Source: Hofstenia miamia
Lineage: Eukaryota > Xenacoelomorpha > Acoela
Direction: 5' to 3'
NCBI GenBank assembly: GCA_004352715.1
Contig: SCFE01000081.1
Coordinates: 1,474,293 to 1,538,292, forward strand
Length of the DNA: 64,000 nucleotides
In this document: piece after piece, positions 10,684 through 23,508 of the stretch
Numbering within the stretch: position 1 is the stretch's first letter
How the letters are laid out: every line of letters begins with the position of its first letter
The notes under the pieces: generated by a model
Seen by the model: only the letters and a program-made list of their open reading frames with translations
Told to the model about the DNA's origin: nothing
Database searches by the model: none
Made by a program: the position numbers and the translations under genes

Positions 10684-13600
10684 TCATGGACTTTGTGCCA
10701 ATGGAGGCGCTTTCTCTCTATTTCTTTCTCCATAAATGGCAATAAACTTTTGATCTTCCCAGTCTTCCTTTGCCTTCTCAAATTTCCATTTTTTATCGTC
10801 CAGTTCAGCTCGCAGGTTCACAATTTCTTCCTTGATCTCATTTTTAAGCTTTTCATACTCATCCTCTCTTTCCCTAAGCTCTTCCTCCATTTCCAGAAAA
10901 GTCTGTGCAAGTAGGACATCATAATCTGCTTCTAACTGCTCGAGTCTTTCATCCTAAAAACTAATTTTAAAAACTTCAAACACTTCGACATTTACATAAT
11001 GTTCCAAAATACATACTATCAAAAATTCAAAGAGAAAACTGCAAGTAATATTAACATAGATTTGTTTCAAATTATCATTAGAAACGAACATAAGTTAAAG
11101 AAGCTGTATAAATTCAGTGATTACAATGCATGCTCTTTATCTTATTGAACCATTGGTTATGGGCATACAAACACACATATTTTGTCATTTTGGGATGGTT
11201 TTAGCAAGGGGAGTTTGTTTTTATTATTCTACAACTATCACATAAATACATTTGGTACCGTAATCACCTAGTTGCAAAAACTGGCTTGTTTTATTAACAG
11301 TGGTTTTAAGAAGCTCTAACTAAAGGTCTTAAGGTAACCCTTGGCACCTGAAAAATTTTTTTTTATGGTTGGCTGCTTAAAAAAATCTATTGCATATAAT
11401 TGCTAGACATTCTCATGTAGTTTAGAAAGTTTTGAGAAAAAATTTGCAACTTGCTTCAAAATATGAAAAAAATTCAAAATGGCTGTCGCATATTGAATAA
11501 ATAGTAAAAATTAGAATCCATTTTTCTCCTGATCTATTCAAGGTAAACAGGATTTAAAAAATGTTTTACAAAGTCCTTTGTAAGTATTACTTCATGACAG
11601 AGAGAATTTTTCCTTATATTTAAAACTAGACTAGAGAAACAAGAATGTATTTTGGTGTTTTTTTACTAAGCGAAAATAATCATTTTTTCTTAAAAAAAGA
11701 GTTGCCATTTTACTTTGACATGTAATATCATAAAAATCTCTCTGTTATGAAGTAGATAATACATTTAGCTTGCAGCATGCCAAGTTTCATATTTCTATGA
11801 GATTTAGTTTTAGAGAAAAATTAAGTCTGCTATTTGAAAATGCACTTTACGGGAAAACGCGTTTAAAAACTTCCAAGCAAAAAAAGTAATCTATAATGGT
11901 ANAATCTTTGTTTGCTTTGTTTGAAAAGTTTTTAGATGCATGACTTCACATCCTAAAATTGAACCAAGAATAGTCATTCCTGTATGTCCAACACCAAGCT
12001 GTGTAAAAAACAAAACTAACATGTCATTTATTGTGAATGGCTTTGGTTTCGTGTCTGTATTACTTCTACCTGAAGTGTAGCCTTCACTGAAAATTGTTTC
12101 ACAAACAGTGCAGCATATTTTAAGAAATACTGCAAATCCCTGACGTTTATTATTGTCAACAACAAACTGTAAGTTACCTTGACTTGAGCACACACTACAT
12201 GTCAATGGGACTAACAACTTGTTGATCTCTGACATGCCAGCTATCACCCATGATTCACTAGATTCTGTGTTGACATCACTGCCGATATCAATGTCACTGA
12301 TCTTGCGCTTAGATCTAGATGTCTTTGTTGCTGGCATGTCTACATCACTGCTGGCTACCATGGATGTAACTACCGGATCTACGATGATAGTGGTATCACT
12401 GCTGGTCGAATCACTATCAAAATTATCCTTGCTAGGCCCAGCTACAGCAGTAGTAGTATTACACGTACTAATACTTGCCACATGCACGACTTTTCGTGCT
12501 GCTTTTAGTTGTTTTTTCCTGCTCAGTTTTTTAGATCCAAACTTGTGCTTTGTCCTGTCACTTTTCTTAGAACTGTAGTCCATCATAAAATAAAAATTCA
12601 CACAAAAATAACTGAAATAGCAGATATGTTGTATAAAAATCGCAATGTAAACAAATGTGTATACTTCTTTGTGCAAAGTTCGCGTCAGTAGTAACTGAGA
12701 CACGTGACAGCGCTCGACCAATCAGCAAGCGTATATTTTTGGTTAGCCAATCAGAGCACTGTTGCTGGGCTGTTTTGTGATATTCTGAGCTGAATGTTTT
12801 ACATATAGTACTCTCTATACCCCTATCAATGAGGAACAAAACCTACTAACTGAAACTAGAGAGGAGGAGCTTTATTTTGATATGAAACTTTGCTATGGCA
12901 GCAAAATTTAAACTCTCTAACTTTTGTGTCAAAGATGTGTTGTTTTTTTGAAATGATGCATAAAATACATGAAACAAAACTAAATTACAACATTATATCG
13001 TTTTTATTTTGAAAAAACATGATTGCAATTCTAAAGTAGACATATTTTGCTAAGTAAATCAGCAAAAAAAATTTTTTATAATTTTGAGGCTTAACCATGA
13101 AACCAGGTGCCGTAGGTTACCTTAAGCTTAGCAATGCTCCATTTTAATAAAATGATTGCTTATCAGCATCGAGTGTCCTTCCTTGCCTAGAAATAAATAT
13201 AAAAGCAGACACTGACCATATCATAACACAAACTTGGAGATTTTAAACACATCTGCCAATATTCAGTCAAATAAAAATTCTAACTTCACATATGTAATAT
13301 TCATATCCAAGTTATTGTTAAAATTTTAGAGTCGCTAAACACTGTCGTCTCTTAAACAAAGAAATCTCAATACTGGCCAATAATAATTTTCTAAGCATAA
13401 AATATTTTTTTAAAGATAGTTAGTACAGCATTAATCAATGTCGTAGGCAGGCGCCCACTTACTACTCAAACTCACCAATTAGACTGAGCTTTTCCTTACA
13501 CTACGCGAGTATTAATTGCGTAATCTCCGGCTTTACTTAGAATATATTTTATAATTTGAAATTAAGATTATGTCAGCTAATTATACAAAACAAACACAAT

Positions 13601-16600
13601 CCATATTATTTCACAAGTTGAGACTGAATACAAAAAAGTTCATAACATTTCAAACACATATGCGGTCGACCAATCTCGAATTGCAACTTGAATGAAATCC
13701 ACGTGTAATTTCTATATTGTGCGTATTCTGAGCAAAAATTTAATATCCTACATATCTCTTTGGCATTCTGGACACAGATTATTTGAGATATACGCAAAAT
13801 AAATGGGCATTTTTTTCATAATATACAAAAATCGAATTTTTTGGAAATATTTTGCGATGACTGAAATTAGAAAATGGGACTCAAAAAATACTTTCATACT
13901 CAGGGAAAAAGAAAGTCAGTGAAGCAATAATTCTGAATGTTGCTAGCTGCTAAATTCCGTCAATAAAGTAAAGTTGCAAATTTACAAATCCGTACGCGAG
14001 GTTATCAATATAAACTTTCAAATCATTAAAAAGTAATCTTATTTATTGTATATCGAATCAATATTCGTTGTTAGTAGCTTGTAATTTTTAATATATTCTA
14101 TTATAGATGAGCTTGTAGATGCAAAGATGTATCCAAATAATTGTAGAGACCAAACATGATCTCGCATGTACGTGATAATATCAATCAATCCTAGTAGTGT
14201 ACATTTACAAAAGGTTTCCTATCCATTGAAGTTGAATAACAATGACTTGATAAGATCTCATGCAATCGCTTTAACATTTTTAAACAAATTAACAATCATA
14301 GTCAATTTGCAACGCTCGATACCTCTACATGCCCGGAGCTGCAAATATTCAACCAGAAAAACCAGTGAAATATTTAAACCCTCAATTCAATGATGGAATA
14401 TCATTTCTTCCCCCCCCCTTTGTTGAACGAAAAACAAAAAATTATTTTTTTGAATATCTATTCTGTTCTTGGGTACCACAGGGTTAATTGAGGATATTAT
14501 AAGCCCAGTACAGGGCCGTGGCTAGGGGAGGGCCAGGGGCATGGCACTCCCTGTTCGGTCACTTTGCCCCCTTCCTTTTGGCATCCTGGATACAAAGCTC
14601 CATAGTATTAAATCAATTATTCTGTAACTAAGTTAGAGTGAATATCCTTTAGTTGAAATATATATAATACTAATGCCATTCTATTAAAAAAATTCAATGA
14701 AAAAGTGTGAAACTATTTCATATGAGTAAAACTATGATTAATTTATTGAACTTTGCTGGGCCATGCCCCCCCTAAATTTCAAATGCAAGCCACCTGCCTG
14801 GCCCAGTATTGAAGTATCACTACAATTTCTTTTTATAATTCACTGAATGGCATAAAATAGTAAATACCTGATACTTGCGTCTTGTTTCCTCATCAATAAT
14901 ATGTGTGTTAGTGTAAGCCACTGAATGCGACCTGTCATCTTTTAGGTTCTCTGTTGAAGCTGACGTTGGTTTAGTGATATCAACCGATGCCAAGCGAAAA
15001 CTCCTGTATTCTCTATAATGATCACCAGCTTGTGTGTCTTTCATGTGCTGAAGATGATATCTGAGCATCAATGTCCTTAGTACAGTATTGTCACAGTGAA
15101 CAGGATTATCTAGTTCAACATAACCCCAAGGATATTGACGTACATTTTTTATACCTAAATTGACAATATAACTATGATGGCTAAATCCAACCTACCTCTT
15201 GAAGTGTCTATGGTTTCTGTACTTCCACAAACTGCGAATGGAGTCTTAAGACGGTGTTCTTCATTAATTGCTAGTTCCTCATCTTCAATTTCTGAACAAT
15301 TTGGAAAATCGTAAATTTTAATGTTGAACTTTTTGATGTCTGCGTTTATTCGTATCTTAAGTGAATGTTTTTCAGATTCGGTTAAAGTATCAGCTTTTGC
15401 TATCAGAAGTATAATGTTCACCTAAGCAGTGCTATTGTAAGCATTTAACAAAATAATAATGTACATAAAACAAGATATTCTTTATTCAAATAAAATTTGC
15501 AAAGGATGAATGTGCATTCACAAAATGATATTTAAAGGGTTTGACCTATAGGTAGAAATATTTTTGACTACTTCTCATCATACCTTATATTGTAGTAAAT
15601 GAAGGAATTCTAAATCTAAAGGTTTCAATCCGTGAGTGGACGAGGGTATAAAGTATAAAACACAATGTACTCTTGTGTCACGAGTTTTCTCTCTTAAAAA
15701 TTGGGATTCAGCAGTGAGATAGCGCTCCATTTGAGTATCAATGTAATGTATTATGTTGTCCCAATTGTGTGGAGTATTATCAACTTTGTCTCCGAATCCG
15801 GGCGTGTCAATAACGCTTAGTTCAAGCTTAACACCATTTTCCAACAACGCAAACTTGTGTTCTTCAAGCGTTACAGTCTTTTCAATGTAAGCTAAATTAA
15901 GATGTTAGTCATTATCAATGTTTGATGTTCTATTGAAAACGCTAAATGCATTTTAAGATTACTATAAATTATTCTATACCTAACAAAAAAGAGGCAAGGC
16001 TTACCTGTTCGCTTAAAAGATTCCCTTGTTTTCTCGTCATATAATTCATTCGCAAAAAATGAATTAATAAATGTCGATTTGCCCAAACCAGATCGCCCAA
16101 CGACCATTAAATTGAAGCTAAATCCATGCCGAACAGCTCGCCTGAATATCTGATTGGGTAAATTATCATATCCGACATACGAAGTTACAAAGCTTTCTAA
16201 ATTCAATCTACTTCTCTCCACATATTCCACCTAAAATAACTCAGTAACAATCACTGAAGACATAATGTAGGCCTAATAGGCTTACTTCCATTTGATTTAC
16301 TCTAAGGAATGATTATGTTGAAATAGCTATAAAAAACTGAAACCTCAGTGTCAGAGACTGTATGCTTTTTTTCTTTCGCCACTTCAACTACTTCTTCTTG
16401 TTTAGAAACAGTGGATGGATTACGTTTAGAATCACGTTTCGAAACAATGATTGAATCACGTTTAGGAACATCATTTTCCTGCTTTTGCGTCTCAATAATA
16501 ACATAAGGTATATCTATTTGCTTTGTTGGTTCAGTTGGATACAAGACATCTACAGATGCTGACTTTTGTATTGGTGGATTTTTCTTCCGTCCTGATTTTC

Positions 16601-16613
16601 GAAATGGAGCCAT
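10684..16613 (-). CDS. Septin, GTP-binding cytoskeletal protein (six exons)
   Basis: Septins form filaments at membranes and the cell cortex. Exons on the minus strand: 16613-16344, 16230-16005, 15891-15584, 15421-15196, 15154-14868 and 10953-10684. Phases agree at every junction and give 528 codons plus TGA. Introns are GT..AG; the donor of exon 1 (GTTTCA) is weak. Motifs: P-loop GRSGLGKST (about residues 135-143) preceded by a basic stretch, switch-region DTPGFGD (194-200), AKAD (276-279), and the septin-typical YPWGYVEL and [10 protein letters not shown] in exon 5. Exon 6 (residues 440-528) is a charged coiled coil, usual for septin C-termini. Residues 1-90 are low-complexity, basic and family-variable. 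An alternative first exon may lie upstream. Intron 5 (3.9 kb) carries two transposons. The subgroup was not assigned. Confidence 0.92.
11333..13121 (-). mobile_element. TTAA-flanked DNA transposon with transposase fragment
   Basis: Terminal inverted repeats GGTAACCCTTGGCACCTG (left) and, reverse-complemented, GGTAACCTACGGCACCTG (right) are flanked on both sides by TTAA (11329-11332 and 13122-13125). TTAA duplications are known for piggyBac and Kolobok elements. A minus-strand frame from about 12586 to the single N at 11902 is open for roughly 228 codons: a Ser/Thr/Lys-rich N-terminus, then CSVC and CCTVC cysteine pairs and [20 protein letters not shown]. That part resembles the Mutator-like transposase domain found in many invertebrate proteins. 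The rest of the transposase is missing. It sits inside septin intron 5, in the same orientation as the gene. Confidence 0.65.
11903..12586 (-). pseudogene. Transposase N-terminal fragment
   Basis: Starts at tandem ATG codons (12586, 12583) and reads [15 protein letters not shown]. It continues through a low-complexity Ser/Asp-rich region into a cysteine-bearing segment ([25 protein letters not shown]). It ends at a single N where the assembly is joined, so the C-terminal catalytic part is absent. Assignment to a Mutator/Kolobok-like transposase is by motif memory only. Confidence 0.5.
13126..14510. other. Septin intron 5, remaining sequence
   Basis: AT-rich intron sequence with no recognised frame. 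A C-homopolymer run lies near 14411-14419. The 8-base target sequence of the next element ends at 14510. Confidence 0.4.
14511..14800. mobile_element. Non-autonomous hAT element with 8-bp target duplication
   Basis: This 290-base element begins CAGGGCCGTGGC and its reverse complement begins CAGGCAGGTGGC. It is bounded by perfect 8-base direct repeats GCCCAGTA (14503-14510 and 14801-14808). An 8-base duplication with CAGG-type ends is diagnostic of the hAT superfamily. It has no coding capacity. It lies within septin intron 5, close to the exon 5 donor. Confidence 0.8.
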
Positions 16614-18946
16614 TGATTCGCAAACATGTCATAGACAACAAATCTCATTTTAAGTCAATACGTACGTGAGTTTGCGGAAATGTAAGCTTGTATTGCTTAG
16701 TTCAAATATTCAAAAACTACACAAATTTTGGTTCTCTAAAATTGCACTGCGCACGAAAAAAGTGCTACTGTAATCATAAATAAAAAATGATAATTTATAG
16801 CACGCTGGTTATGTTTATTGAATAGAATAACAAAATGGAAATTCCAATGCCATACCTGTTCTGTCAAATGGGAAGTTTCAAAGTTTATGATTCTAGCTAA
16901 GCCGATTTGGATTTTATTCTTGAACAAATGTATCCTATTACTGCATGTAATATTGAATTTTCAAGCAAGACGAATGCATGCATATATTGAGTTAAAACCT
17001 CTAAGAAAGTATGTGTAATATTTTTGCCAATTTTTCCGCAATTTAACATTAAAAAGCCTGACGATTCTACATCTTCCATTCAATTTCCCGTTCAAGTAAA
17101 AGTAATCAGAACAAAAGCAAATGAAAGAAAGGCATGAGAACAACAAAATAAGCTGTTTTTGACTTTACATTCTCATTACATGAGGTATTCCAAATTCATT
17201 TAAATATGCAAAGTGATTAAATTTGCCCACTCAGGCTTTCTAATGTTAGAGTTCTGGCATCTTCCATTAAATAAAACAATATTTATACATAGTCTGGAAA
17301 GTCGTTTAGCATTAATAATAATTGAACAATAAAAAATCACACCAAAAAATCTGTTTTTGTACCGAAAAAATATTCGTATCATGACTTAAGAAATATTTTT
17401 TGTACTCAAAATTTTTTTAGGTCAGCAAAAACCTATCTTTGAGAACAGTTTATTTATTAAATACAAAATTCATTGATTAAGGAATGTGATAAGTTGATCA
17501 GATAATGAGACCTACTGACTAGCATGTGTTTGTTAGGAAGTAGTAAATTGAAATTATGCATAAGCATAGCGTACTATATTAAAATATTCATTTATTTTGA
17601 AATTTTTATAATTTTATCCATTATGTACTTTCTCAATGTGATTATTTCGTAACAAAATGCAGTTAGGTATTGCTTTAAAGTTTCATTCTTTTACGTCTGC
17701 CATAGTAATATTATGCTTAAAAGTCTTAAGTAAATCATAATATAATACTTAATTACTCATACATTAGTAGTATTACTATAACAAACGTCATTCATAAATT
17801 ATTTAATCTACCTATGGACTTGAAACTTAGAGAGTCACAGTGGCTTTATTAAGAGCCTCTTAGTAATTAAATACATACATTCGTTGTTGGTGATATAATT
17901 CCACTAATATACAAACAACCTGGTCTTTATTACACTGTCATTCAAATAAAATGAACTCAAACAATATGAAAGAAGAATATAGTGAATGACATCATCGAAA
18001 GATTTTCCTATAAATTGATGTGCACTCTATGAAGTTCCACGTATTAATCAATTTGTATTGCCTATTTTTGATTAAAAAATGCATACATTATTTAAATTTC
18101 TTTCCCAAAAAATGGGAAATATACGATTTTGTGATAATGATAATTTAATGCAAATGTCATATGCGGGGTTACATTTAGTGTCAACAATCTCTTCGGAGCT
18201 TCAACTCCTAAACAGAATGCTGCTCTTTACATAAAGTATTGACATGAGATGAAAGTGATCAACAAAGCAGAGCTTCTGAAAGAGGTTTCGTCTCCTTCGC
18301 TTTCATCAAACAAGATTTCTACAAAATGTGTTAGCTACGAATTTGGTTGGAGAAAATGCTTAGAAAAAATATGCTTATCCAAGAAGCATCTCACAAGTCA
18401 GAGCTGCAAAATATTGAGTTGCCCCATAAAATGCACTCATGCACTGAGCAGCGCTGATCAACATTTGTTGGGTTTCAGTATGTTTCTTCTGGTGGTCTAA
18501 TTTTCTACTCATTAGCAACAAAAATTATCTCTTTGCTTTAATAAAAATTGAATTTTTGCAATACATTATATTTTTAAAGTAAAAAATGTGCATTCAGATT
18601 AAGAATATCTAATTGGTGTCATACTTTAGAAATGAGAATAATTTTCATAGAAGTGTCTGGATTTAGGAAAGTTGGCTAATGCTTCAATACTAATTTTCCC
18701 AATTGTATGTATTAGATGGAGTCCATAAACAATATTGTCATAAAAATGAGAACCAATGTTTTGATACGAAAGTCCATAAACATTTCATACAGCTAGACTG
18801 TGCTGGACTCTTACGTGCTTAGGACTAAATTGGTCGTCTTTATATTGGAGGCTAGCAGTTTTTGAATTTCGTGATATGTGTTTTCAAATTGTACTATTTG
18901 TTTTTATACTTATACTTTTTAGGAATAACATTAAATTTTAACTTAC
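16614..18946. other. Septin upstream region / candidate long first intron
   Basis: No gene recognised. It lies between the exon starting at 16613 and the candidate alternative exon ending at 18947. It probably holds the proximal promoter of the shorter transcript, but no clear TATA or initiator element could be fixed. Confidence 0.35.
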
Positions 18947-19097
18947 GTCTTCTTCGTCAGACAAGCCTTCGTCGTAAATGACTTCACCGGCATTCACAGC
19001 CAAATAAGAACCTTGGTGCCTTGTAACATATCTGATGGATTCGGTAGGCTTTAATGATGGACATGGTGGTTTCGGAGGTTGTTTAGATCGTTTCATT
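18947..19097 (-). other. Candidate alternative septin first exon (frame interrupted)
   Basis: On the minus strand, a protein-like frame KPPKPPCPSLKPTESIRYVT continues to AGEVIYDEGLSDEED and then meets a perfect donor GTAAGT (18946-18941) in phase 0. Phase 0 matches the acceptor of septin exon 2 (16230), so this exon would replace the exon at 16613. The only nearby ATG (19097) reads MKRSKQ for six codons but is one base out of frame with the rest; a TGA precedes the good frame. Either one base is extra in the AAACAAACC stretch, through sequencing error or allele, or this exon is broken. Confidence 0.45.
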
Positions 19098-20053
19098 CTT
19101 TAATTATTGGATTCCATATAAACTTCAATGTTTGCAAACGTCTATTTGCGGAAACGTATTTAATGATGCATAAACAAGCTAAGCACATGCTTAATGCAAC
19201 CACTATTTTACAAAGTACCTTAAATGCAGAGTGATATCTTGGAATTAAAAGTTTTCTAAATAGTTGTGAATATAGGCCTATTTAAGTGCTGTGGATAGTA
19301 ATAAGTTAAAGGAATACATTGCATGCTATAATTTGAAAAAAGTTCAATTGCTGAAAGATTATATCTTTCACTTCTCGTTTCAACCAAATGTTAACTGTTT
19401 GGGTAAACCTAAATATACTACCTTTGTGTGCCACTTTCACTATTCATAGTAACATTTTTAATTAGGAGTAAGTATTCCAGGCATTTTTTTGACAATCTGT
19501 GATGATATCTTTAAAAATTTTAGGTGGTCATAACTAACGAAATAATCAAGATATTTAAAATCTGAAGGCACTACAAGATATAGAATTGTCTTTTCTTTCT
19601 CGAAGTCTAGACTTACATTAAACAAAATATTTACTACTAGCTTTTGCTCAAATAGCTTCATTTCTATTATATATTCTGAATAATTGGTAGAATGAGGTAA
19701 ATTAATTTTTTCACCAGAGAGCGAATTCACACGTAGATGTTTGCATATACAGAATTTAAAAATTTCTTAATGGGAAGGACAAAATTATATTAACGTGGTA
19801 GACTACACCGACTGTATTTTTATGGACAAAATATTCAGCATAGGGCTAAATTCTTCAGTTTAATCAGGAACTAGTAGAGTAGAACACAGGACTATAGCCA
19901 TATCTAGATGTGAGCACAGTTCCAATACCTAAATGCAATTTCTTTAATAATTTGAAATATCTAAGTGTTTTTGAAAAATATATGATATTGATTTTTTGTA
20001 AATTCGCTTGAAATGACAATGGGCGAATTAATTTTCTTAAATTTATTGTCAAA

Positions 20054-20056
<3 letters not shown>
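19098..20056. other. Intergenic, nothing recognised
   Basis: AT-rich sequence with short uninformative frames, leading into a (TA)n run. Confidence 0.35.
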
Positions 20057-20092
<36 letters not shown>

Positions 20093-20250
20093 NNNNNNNN
20101 NNNNNNNNNNNNNNNNNNNNNNNNNNNNNNNNNNNNNNNNNNNNNNNNNNNNNNNNNNNNNNNNNNNNNNNNNNNNNNNNNNNNNNNNNNNNNNNNNNNN
20201 NNNNNNNNNNNNNNNNNNNNNNNNNNNNNNNNNATATATATATATATATA
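20057..20250. repeat. (TA)n microsatellite containing an assembly gap
   Basis: TA repeats flank 141 N (20093-20233). Confidence 0.85.
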
Positions 20251-22591
20251 CAAATGGTGATTTGTGTAAATATTCCTGATACTTATACTCGTCTTTTGCT
20301 CAACGCAGTATTTTATTAGTCTCTATCAAATTTAGCAGTTGATATCAGAAGTCACATAAATTGTTTGGGAAGTTCTTAAGCTATATTGTTCTAGAAAAGA
20401 ATATACAGAATTCAATGCTTAAATTTATGAAGTACAGTAGCGATTCTTCAATTAGTTTTACAAATTTTTCTATCACATTATTCCTCGAAATTTTTTGACT
20501 AAGTATGCAGCTTCTAAAAGTACAAGAATTCTTCAAGTAGGTCGCTTCAGAGGATTTCATATTTATACAATTTGACTTGAAGTTGCGTTTGTAAAAAGCA
20601 TGGAAGGTCATATAGAGCTAAAAAAACTGCTGAAAATTCAAATAATAGCCCAGGAAAAGTATTTCAATAAACATATATTAAGGAATATAAATTTATGCCA
20701 ACTTTCTTAGTGGGCTGCTAAGTAGCTCACAAACAACTGATTGGTCACAAGAATTAGCCAATTAGGTTGCATTCAAATGTGTAGATTTTTTTTTATTCTT
20801 CAGATATATTATTGTATTACTGCAATAATGAATTGTAAGTGTCAGCTGGAATTTCTATATTCTGCAGATGTCTGTTTATGGTTGGTAGACAAATTGGTCT
20901 ATATAAAGATTCATAACACAATTTTCTTCATTTTTAACAATTTGAAGAACACTGGCATTTTTTATTATTATATAGTAGCGAGCAAAATAAAGGGGCAAAA
21001 TTATAGTATTTTATAATTGAAACTAGGTATTTGCCAAAACTATAACTAGGATCATGAAATTAAGTTTATGGCCTAAATAGATGATTGAATATACAAATCG
21101 GATATTGTAATATAATTGAGATTCCAAAAATCCTCAAATGAATTTTATAATTGCATATGGACATCTAATTTTATTTTGTTTTTAATGTCAGCAGATGATT
21201 TCTGTTCATCCAAAGCCCATAAGGCCAAAATATAGTCGAAATTGGATCATTTTCTAATTGCTGTAATTGAGATATTATCAAGACTCTTAGTTTTCAGGAA
21301 ACATTTCTTTAGTGATCAAATAACTAATAAATAGATTGCTTTCACTGATCTGAACCTATAGAAGCTATATGAGGCCAAACTATACTCCCAAATCTGTGGA
21401 TTTCAATATGACTTAGACAAACTGTTCTTACAAAAAGTCTCTTGAGTAGTTGGTGTAATTTTGCCTTTTTTATCACTAAACAGCCAAAATTTTCAGGAAA
21501 AACTTTCAATTGATATTTCAGAATATGAAGTTTAGTAGACATCATCACTAACAATATCTCATTTCCTCAATTTAGCCAAGAAAAATCCGGTTTGTCTCAT
21601 GCTAAGATTTAGCCTTGCAACTAATGAATTCAAATCCTTTTGAGAAGAATAATGAAAATCTTGAGAATTTGTTTTAAAAAATCTACTATCAGATTGGCTC
21701 GCTTTTTACTTGAAAATTTTTTTGTAGGTTAGACATGCGTACTTTAATATCAGGTCATTTAAGTATTGAATTTAAGTGCTGTAAGGTACAGGTTCACAAG
21801 ATGAGTTGAGAGCAGAATATATGAGAAAACTTCTTCTTCAAAAACAAAAAATAACAGCTGCTATTGTGGTTTCTCAACTCATGCTTAACATGAAAAATAG
21901 AAAATGTGGTGATTCTCAACTAGCCAAAACTCTAATATATATAGATATATATATATATATATATAGTATGGCAGCTGGAATATATTACTTGGGTGTCAAG
22001 ATTCACTACCAAAACATTTAAAATGCTTCAGAGTATTTCGATTGGCTCAACCCTATATTTGTAATGGGTGATTTTCAGAATATAATATCAACAAATGTAA
22101 CAGAATGAATTCACACAAGTATTGCATTTATAAGCACCTGTCATATGCACAAAGCATGGTCGATATATAATATGAAAGGTGCATGAAGGTATGTCAATAC
22201 AATTTTTTCTCATCTTGATACTCAAGTGTGCCTCGTCATGACAGTGAATGTGAGATTAGTGAATTATTGTTGGAAAAAAATAGCAGAGAAAGTATAATTT
22301 CAATGGCCCAATGCGTACATAGTCCTAGACATTAACTGAACAAACTAATGATATGTACGTTATTAAAACTTAGAATACAAATTACTCAAAAAGTAGGGCT
22401 TTGCATGTAAAATGACATTCAAATTCGTAATTCTCTTCCCAAAATTGACTGAAATCAGTGAAAAAATTTAATCAACTAAATTTTATGTCATTATTATTAT
22501 TATTATTGGGAATAGGAACTTCCATTCGCGTATTGATATTACGCATAGAGTACTTAAACAAAACAAAAGTATGGGAACATTACTGTACTGA

Positions 22592-22656
<65 letters not shown>

Positions 22657-23449
22657 AAAAGTTGCAACATAGATGCAAAATAGGAGCATTGATATGATCA
22701 ATTTTAACACACTGAACGTAAACGGTCAATATTTCAACATGCAGTAAGCTGATTACAGAGCAGTACTCCTAGATAATTAGCAATGGGCTTTAAACTTCAG
22801 TACTGCATTTTATTTTGTATTTTTTATCAAATTTAATTTCTCAACAAGTAAATTTCAAAATTGGAACATAATTTAACAAGGTGGGTTAAGCCCCCCCCGC
22901 TACGGCTAGCACACCTCTAGTTGATTATTTATATTTTGATCATAGATTGAACCCAACCTAACTAATCTTCTTGTGTCCAAAGCTCCTTGTCCAAATTTAG
23001 GAGTAACAATTTTTCTCAGACTCATATTTGAAAAAAACTTATTTCGAAAAAGTTTTCAATTTAGTTGCTCAGTCTCGCATCCAAACCAACTCAAGATATT
23101 CCGTAACGGAACATTTAGTACCGGTACTGTATGTTGAGAAAGAAATAATTTCTTCATTGCTTGAAACATTATTTGCAGAAAATTACACTGCAGTTGACCT
23201 CTTCTCATAAAAACATTTGTTTAAATATCTAGTGTGGGTTGATTTGTTATGTTTGATCGTCTTTGTTTCTTTCCTAATTTATGTTTGTTTCATTATCTTT
23301 TAACATATACACCATAGATTTTCCTGTCCTTTCAAGTTTTAAGCTTCACAATTTATCATAAAAATAAAATTTTTTATTTTGATTTACATGGCTATTCTAG
23401 ACTAAATTCAAATGCATAAAACACGGAATTCATTAAAAATCCATGCAAC
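20251..23449. other. Gene-poor stretch with (TA)n runs
   Basis: No gene was supported. (TA)n runs occur at 21935-21966 and 22596-22650. A C-rich phrase near 22889-22920 (CCCCCCCCGCTACGG) looks like a transposon end, but no partner repeat was found. Confidence 0.4.
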
Positions 23450-23455
23450 TTTATT
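23450..23455 (-). promoter_or_regulatory. Poly(A) signal AATAAA of the eight-helix gene
   Basis: AATAAA on the minus strand, about 55 bases beyond the stop at 23509-23511. Confidence 0.6.
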
Positions 23456-23508
23456 ATTTCATACTCAAATTCCTTCCAAATCATTTTATGTTATCATTGG
23501 AAGGTTAT

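Noticed and set aside
12219-12578. 119-codon + strand frame
   Set aside because: Antisense of the transposase fragment in septin intron 5; low-complexity composition.
13440-13530. tRNA-like text on the minus strand
   Set aside because: Only a loose A-box-like phrase; no cloverleaf or B box could be formed.
16736-17382. Several 60-66 codon frames on both strands upstream of the septin gene
   Set aside because: Short, AT-driven composition, no splice or domain support.
18249-18500. 83-codon + strand frame with a near-neutral composition
   Set aside because: No homology impression, no splice signals and it lies within the candidate septin first intron; more likely chance.
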